From assembly GCA_902777605.1 (NCBI GenBank), contig CACYUI010000001.1, forward strand, positions 1 to 64,000: a stretch of 64,000 nt of DNA. Reading direction: 5' to 3'. Both the position numbers and the translations under genes were made by a program. Origin of the DNA: an uncultured bacterium (GTDB taxonomy: Bacteria > Cyanobacteriota > Vampirovibrionia > Gastranaerophilales > Gastranaerophilaceae). The notes beneath the pieces are model-generated. The model was not told the origin of the DNA, ran no database searches, and worked only from the letters and a program-made list of their open reading frames with translations. Of the stretch, positions 59,644 through 64,000 are shown piece after piece (position 1 is the first letter of the stretch; each line of letters opens with the position of its first letter).

Positions 59644-60957
59644 TTATTTTTTCAAAGTTTTTTTATACCAATAATACACCGCCCTTGCAACACGGTTTGA
59701 GCTATGCCTTACAAGTCCTTCTTTACTTTCTTGGATAAGTTTTTGTGAAACCACTTCTATTCCAATCGGTGCAATATTTTCCATATCCAATCTTACAGGA
59801 ATTGAGCCTGATTGAGCATAACCTTCAGATATATTATCAGGTAAACTGTTATTAACAAGCACCGCATCTACTATATGTCTGCCCTTTGCATGCTTAAATA
59901 ATGCGTTCACATGGCTTGCAACAGTATAATCAGTTGTTTCTCCTGGTTGAGTCATTATATTGCATACATAAATCTTTTTAGCTTTTGATTTAGAAATCGC
60001 ATCAGCAATTCCATTAACTAATAAATTTGGAATAACGCTTGTATACAAACTTCCCGGCCCTAAAATTATCAAATCCGCATCAGCAATAGCAGAAAGCGCC
60101 TCGGGAAGTGCCTCACAGTTTGCGGGTTCAGTAAATAATTGTTTTATTTGTCCGTTTGCCTCAGGAATATTTGATTCTCCATGAATAATTCTTCCATCCT
60201 CAAATTCTGCACCTAATTTCATATCATCTAATGTTGCAGGTAATACAACACCTCTAATATTAAGTACATTTGCGGATTCTTTTATTGCCTTAACCATATT
60301 ACCTGTAATTGCACAAAGTGCAGTAAGGAAAAGGTTTCCAAAACTATGCCCTTCGAGCCCTTCTCCGTTTTTAAATCTGTATTGAAAAAGTTCTGTAATC
60401 AAATCTTCATCATCGCCTAAAGCCGCAATACAGTTTCTTATATCTCCAGGAGGAAGTATACCCAACTCTTCTCTTAATCTGCCTGAGCTTCCGCCATCAT
60501 CACCAACTGTTACAATTGCAGTAATATTGCTGGTATATTTTTTTATCCCCCTTAACAACATTGATAGCCCTGTACCACCACCTATTGCAACAATTTTAGC
60601 ACCTTTATTAAGTTTTCTTCTTCTGTACAAGTTTTCAAGAATTGATTCATTTCCTTTTGCAGAGTTCATATCCATTATAGATAAGGTGGTTTTTTGCCAT
60701 CCTTTAAAGAATACAACTGCTCCTACAAGAATAAATAATGCTGCCAAAATATTTGACGGCAACACTAACGCCGCTTTCCTTATCAATTCCAAAGTTATAT
60801 AAATGGGTCTTACATTAGCCAAGACCATAAAACCCAAAACTATCATAACCGAGCCAAAAAATATTAAAAGAAACCATCTTTTTACTTCCAGCCCCGGAAG
60901 CAGCCACCCTACTTCCTTTGTTACATTCATATTATCTTTAAAATTAAATGACATCAC
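59644..60957 (-). CDS. yvcK: YvcK/CofD-like protein (gluconeogenesis factor)
   Basis: A 437-residue member of the YvcK family, implicated in cell shape and carbon metabolism through UDP-sugar binding. Two membrane helices at about 28-45 and 66-90 precede the cytosolic domain, which is longer than in Bacillus YvcK. The diagnostic motifs are KIVAIGGGTGLSMLLRGIK, VTVGDDGGSSGRLREELGILPPGDIRNC and ADLIILGPGSLYTSVIPNLLV. It lies between pxpA and panB in the same operon; whether membrane anchoring is a lineage trait cannot be judged here. Confidence 0.93.
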   Translation of the reverse strand: MMSFNFKDNMNVTKEVGWLLPGLEVKRWFLLIFFGSVMIVLGFMVLANVRPIYITLELIRKAALVLPSNILAALFILVGAVVFFKGWQKTTLSIMDMNSAKGNESILENLYRRRKLNKGAKIVAIGGGTGLSMLLRGIKKYTSNITAIVTVGDDGGSSGRLREELGILPPGDIRNCIAALGDDEDLITELFQYRFKNGEGLEGHSFGNLFLTALCAITGNMVKAIKESANVLNIRGVVLPATLDDMKLGAEFEDGRIIHGESNIPEANGQIKQLFTEPANCEALPEALSAIADADLIILGPGSLYTSVIPNLLVNGIADAISKSKAKKIYVCNIMTQPGETTDYTVASHVNALFKHAKGRHIVDAVLVNNSLPDNISEGYAQSGSIPVRLDMENIAPIGIEVVSQKLIQESKEGLVRHSSNRVARAVYYWYKKTLKK

Positions 60958-60993
60958 ATTCGTCCTTTATTACATGCTTAAAAAATTTACCCA

Positions 60994-61788
60994 TTAATCA
61001 ACCCATCCCGAAGCTTTTGCATTAATGTAATTTACAGGAGCAGGAGTAATTATTCTTGAAGCTTCTTTTATCAAATCAACAGCTCCCTGATATTTGTTAG
61101 AAAAATGTATTGTATCTGCTTCTACATAGCTCATTCCACCTAGGTTATTTCTCAATTGCGATGTATGAAGCAAGTGTTGAAAGCGTTTTATAATATCATA
61201 ATTATTTGTATTATCAGGAACACTATAGTCTACGGTCAAATCAGCATTATATGTCTTTTCAAGACATACTTCTTGTGCAACAGGAAGCCCAACATAATCA
61301 CCTACTTTTGAAGTTATATCACCAGCTGGAGCATAAAATACCAACCAATCAGAACATTTCTTTATTGCTTTTGCAACAGAAGATGCGAAAGTAAAATCTT
61401 CACCACATAATTTATACATAGCTCCATGGGGTCTTACATGCTCTATACTTAACCCGTAAGCTTTTGCAAAAGACATAATTGCTCCAACTTGATAAACAAC
61501 TATGGATTCAAGTTCATCTTCTTTAAGTTCAACAGGTCTGTATCCAAAACCTTGAATATCATTAAAACCTATATGAGCTCCTATTGCAACATTTTTGTCT
61601 TTTGCTTTTAATAGAGCTTCCTTTATTGCAATCGGATCACCTGCATGAAATCCGCAAGAAATATTTACTGAACTTACATAATCCAACAATTCATACTCAT
61701 GACTATTCTTATATACCCCGTACGCTTGAGCTAAATCACAATTAAAATCTATATTTTTAATTGTTTTTTTCTCTATAATCTCCGGCAT
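60994..61788 (-). CDS. pxpA: LamB/YcsF family protein, 5-oxoprolinase subunit A
   Basis: A 264-residue member of the LamB/YcsF family, the A subunit of the PxpABC 5-oxoprolinase in known cases. DFNCDLAQAYGVYKNSHEYELLDYVSSVNISCGFHAGDP is the family start with its metal-binding GFHAGD; GAHIGFNDIQGFGYRPVEL and VRPHGAMYKL follow. Subunits B and C are not adjacent, so activity needs partners elsewhere or a different function. First gene of the operon that continues through yvcK and pan genes (36-bp gap to yvcK). Confidence 0.9.
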   Translation of the reverse strand: MPEIIEKKTIKNIDFNCDLAQAYGVYKNSHEYELLDYVSSVNISCGFHAGDPIAIKEALLKAKDKNVAIGAHIGFNDIQGFGYRPVELKEDELESIVVYQVGAIMSFAKAYGLSIEHVRPHGAMYKLCGEDFTFASSVAKAIKKCSDWLVFYAPAGDITSKVGDYVGLPVAQEVCLEKTYNADLTVDYSVPDNTNNYDIIKRFQHLLHTSQLRNNLGGMSYVEADTIHFSNKYQGAVDLIKEASRIITPAPVNYINAKASGWVD

Positions 61789-61888
61789 TCAACACTCCTT
61801 TATCAAACAACTATTAGTAATAACTTTATCTATCCAAACCAATTATACAACCAACAAGCTTTTGTAGTAAATATTGGTATAGTATTTT

Positions 61889-62695
61889 TTAATAATTAAT
61901 TTTATATCCTTCATCGATTAATCTTCCGGTACATCCCCAACCGTTATTACCCTTGGAGCCATCAGTACATCTGCTGCCATAAGTTGAACTACTCCAATCT
62001 TGTCCCGTATCTCCTTCATAATTTGCAACATCTTTTCCGCCAAACGGATAAAGAATACCTTCTGCACCTACATAAAAATGAAATAAATCTCTCCCAACTG
62101 TATTTGGACCTTCTTTTCCATTTACATCTATAAATATGTCAGCAGGATTTGCATTAAGAGAAGTCTGTCTGCTAAAAGCAACATTATCTGAAATTATATC
62201 TCCTCCACCTGTAGCACGGGTATCACTTTTGTCAAAGGCTCGAATAAATATTGTTGCACCTTGTGTAGTATTTAAGACTATACAATTATTAAATTGATCT
62301 ATAACATTCGCTTTCTTACGACCCCCATTATCATCTAATCCATACACGGTTTTACCGCTATAAAAATTTGCAGGAGCATTTGTACCAACATCGTAAGATA
62401 TTACAGATAAATACTTGGTTAATTCGTTCGCAAAATGGCGCTTATTAGAATCTGATGATGCATTTGTTATTCTGCCGTTGCTCCATGGCGTCGTTTCAAA
62501 TAAAGAATCTGCATTTTGCATTGCAACTATATTCGTCAAAGCTTGTTCCACAGACTGAACAGATGTCTGCAGCCTTGTAGCATTGATCTTATTTTGTTCA
62601 TTTGATACAATATTTGGAATTGTCAAAGAAGCTATGACTCCAATAACTGTTATTGTTACCAACAATTCAGATAATGTAAAACCGTATTTTTTCAT
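61889..62695 (-). CDS. Type IV pilin-like prepilin
   Basis: A 268-residue prepilin. The leader MKKYGFTLSELLVTITVIGV has the class III signal: short basic peptide, processing site after Gly5, Phe6, then the hydrophobic helix with Glu in position +5. The C-terminal globular domain has many Asn, Thr and Gly residues and Cys pairs near the end (SRCTDGSKGNNGWGCTG), suggesting a disulfide-bonded loop as in pseudopilins or major pilins. Its own promoter lies upstream. The PilT ATPase at 3097 is a likely functional partner. Confidence 0.9.
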   Translation of the reverse strand: MKKYGFTLSELLVTITVIGVIASLTIPNIVSNEQNKINATRLQTSVQSVEQALTNIVAMQNADSLFETTPWSNGRITNASSDSNKRHFANELTKYLSVISYDVGTNAPANFYSGKTVYGLDDNGGRKKANVIDQFNNCIVLNTTQGATIFIRAFDKSDTRATGGGDIISDNVAFSRQTSLNANPADIFIDVNGKEGPNTVGRDLFHFYVGAEGILYPFGGKDVANYEGDTGQDWSSSTYGSRCTDGSKGNNGWGCTGRLIDEGYKINY

Positions 62696-62719
62696 TGTTC
62701 ACCTCGTTTTCATATGCCA

Positions 62720-62748
62720 ATTTTACCATATTTAAACTGTTATGTGAA
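62720..62748 (-). promoter_or_regulatory. Promoter of the prepilin gene
   Basis: On the minus strand TTCACA (62748-62743), 17-bp spacer, TAAAAT (62725-62720), 25 bp before the ATG at 62695. Confidence 0.6.
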
Positions 62749-62753
62749 TAAAG

Positions 62754-63095
62754 TTACTTAACTTTAAAAATAAAAAATACAGCAAGAATGATAAAAATAA
62801 AACCTATTAAATAATTCCATTTGAATTGTTCTTTTAAATACAGAACAGAAAAAAATGTAAAAACCGTAAGTGTAATAACTTCTTGTATAGTTTTTAGTTC
62901 AACTGCATTATAAACAGAATACCCTATTCTGTTTGCAGGCACTTGAAAACAATATTCAAAAAACGCAATCCCCCAACTTGCCAATATAACAATTAGCAGA
63001 GGCATTGAACGAAATTTTAAATGACCGTACCAAGCAAATGTCATAAATATATTTGATATGAGTAATAATATTATTGGTGTCAGATATCTTATCAT
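62754..63095 (-). CDS. DUF486-type small membrane protein
   Basis: A 113-residue protein with four hydrophobic segments (ITPIILLLISNIFMTFAWY-like start; LLIVILASWGIAFFEY; VITLTVFTFFSVLYLKEQF; YLIGFIFIILAVFFIF). FEYCFQVPANRIGY and FTFFSVLYLKE are characteristic of DUF486, a branch of the drug/metabolite transporter superfamily. Transport has not been shown for the group. Between prepilin and groES, transcribed with neither as far as can be seen. Confidence 0.87.
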   Translation of the reverse strand: MIRYLTPIILLLISNIFMTFAWYGHLKFRSMPLLIVILASWGIAFFEYCFQVPANRIGYSVYNAVELKTIQEVITLTVFTFFSVLYLKEQFKWNYLIGFIFIILAVFFIFKVK

Positions 63096-63207
63096 AATAA
63101 AATTGTAAAATAAAAATATTAATTTTTCCTTAACTTTTAATTAAAACTTTATTTTTTGTTATATAAATATGTTTGTAGGTTAAGTTTAAATAAAGGAGGA
63201 TTATATT

Positions 63208-63495
63208 ATGGCACTAAAACCATTACAAGACAGAATTGTTATTAAAGTTATCGAAGATACTGAGCAAACTGCAGGCGGAATATTTATTCCTGACAGCGCA
63301 AAAGAAAAACCGCAAAAAGGTGAAGTTGTTGCAGTAGGTGAAGGAAAGACTAATGACAAGGGCGAAAAAGAACCAATGGAAGTAAAAGTTGGTGATATCG
63401 TTCTTTACGCAAAATATGCAGGTACAGAAGTTAAAATGGACGGAGTTGAATACAAGATTTTGTCTATTAAAGATGCATTAGCTATTGTAGAATAA
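63208..63495 (+). CDS. groES: Co-chaperonin GroES
   Basis: The 10-kDa lid of the GroEL chaperonin. [42 protein letters not shown] contains the mobile loop and the roof motifs; [19 protein letters not shown] completes the barrel. 95 residues. AAGGAGG before the ATG and a 19-bp gap to groEL show a classical operon. The upstream region has no CIRCE element (TTAGCACTC-N9-GAGTGCTAA), so HrcA control is not evident. Confidence 0.98.
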   Translation: MALKPLQDRIVIKVIEDTEQTAGGIFIPDSAKEKPQKGEVVAVGEGKTNDKGEKEPMEVKVGDIVLYAKYAGTEVKMDGVEYKILSIKDALAIVE

Positions 63496-63502
63496 GTGTT
63501 AA

Positions 63503-64000
<498 letters not shown>

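Overview
The window is a contiguous, AT-rich, densely packed chromosomal segment of a Gram-negative bacterium. It carries lipid A genes (lpxC, lpxD, fabZ), a heptose adenylyltransferase, secDF, an AsmA-type envelope protein and type IV pilus components. Several genes look cyanobacterial without any photosynthetic context: a response regulator very like RpaA, a VKOR-DsbA fusion, a DSHCT-type SKI2 helicase and a GAF histidine kinase. Together with the low GC content and a lone flagellin this points to a non-photosynthetic sister lineage of Cyanobacteria (Vampirovibrionia/Melainabacteria, probably a gut Gastranaerophilales relative). The assignment is from recognition only; no search was run.

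Layout. 1-1050: truncated RAYT transposase with a REP hairpin, the initiator tRNA-fMet (minus) and a 99-bp tandem repeat abutting its 5' end. 1051-5652: polyprenyl sugar transferase, a Cys-rich 11-residue-repeat protein, pilT, recO, gatD. 5653-8486: a promoter with no obvious gene, repeat elements, and a 691-residue coiled-coil protein. 8487-12408 (minus): gcvPA, gcvH, gcvT and a flagellin. 12661-15582 (plus): TPR protein, lipoprotein, ispF. 15629-20536 (minus): fabZ-lpxC-lpxD-rfaE2-small ORF-asd-dapB, an envelope precursor operon. 20600-20740: probable small RNA. 20826-27151: wHTH protein, queH, VKOR fusion, SKI2 helicase, Sm-like small protein, pgi. 27332-34350: small genes, Bax-inhibitor protein, rmuC, the RpaA-like regulator, aquaporin, pheS. 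34353-44989: degenerate sensor kinase, lone ABC ATPase, AsmA, PilZ-like and TPR proteins, uridine-kinase-like protein, gpmI. 44990-53609: REP cluster, SNF2 helicase, GAF histidine kinase, calpain-like protein, rpiB, rsfS, TPR and WG-repeat proteins. 53706-62695 (minus): secF, secD, dapA, panC, panB, yvcK, pxpA, prepilin. 63208-end: groES and the start of groEL.

The most interesting theme is regulatory. Five intergenic sites match TGTWAH-N4-TGTWAH; in the other orientation this resembles the HLR1 element (two KTTACAWW units 2 bp apart) bound in cyanobacteria by the OmpR-family regulator RpaB. The site at 20598-20615 matches HLR1 exactly. An RpaA-like regulator is encoded at 29546-30241. The boxes precede a candidate small RNA with two anti-Shine-Dalgarno tracts, an orphan promoter, the Cys-rich repeat protein, a 50-residue protein and a degenerate sensor kinase. 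This suggests that a cyanobacterial redox/light/clock regulatory logic was kept and rewired in a non-photosynthetic cell. A second theme is a REP/RAYT system whose hairpins carry a GTAG foot and are scattered through intergenic DNA.
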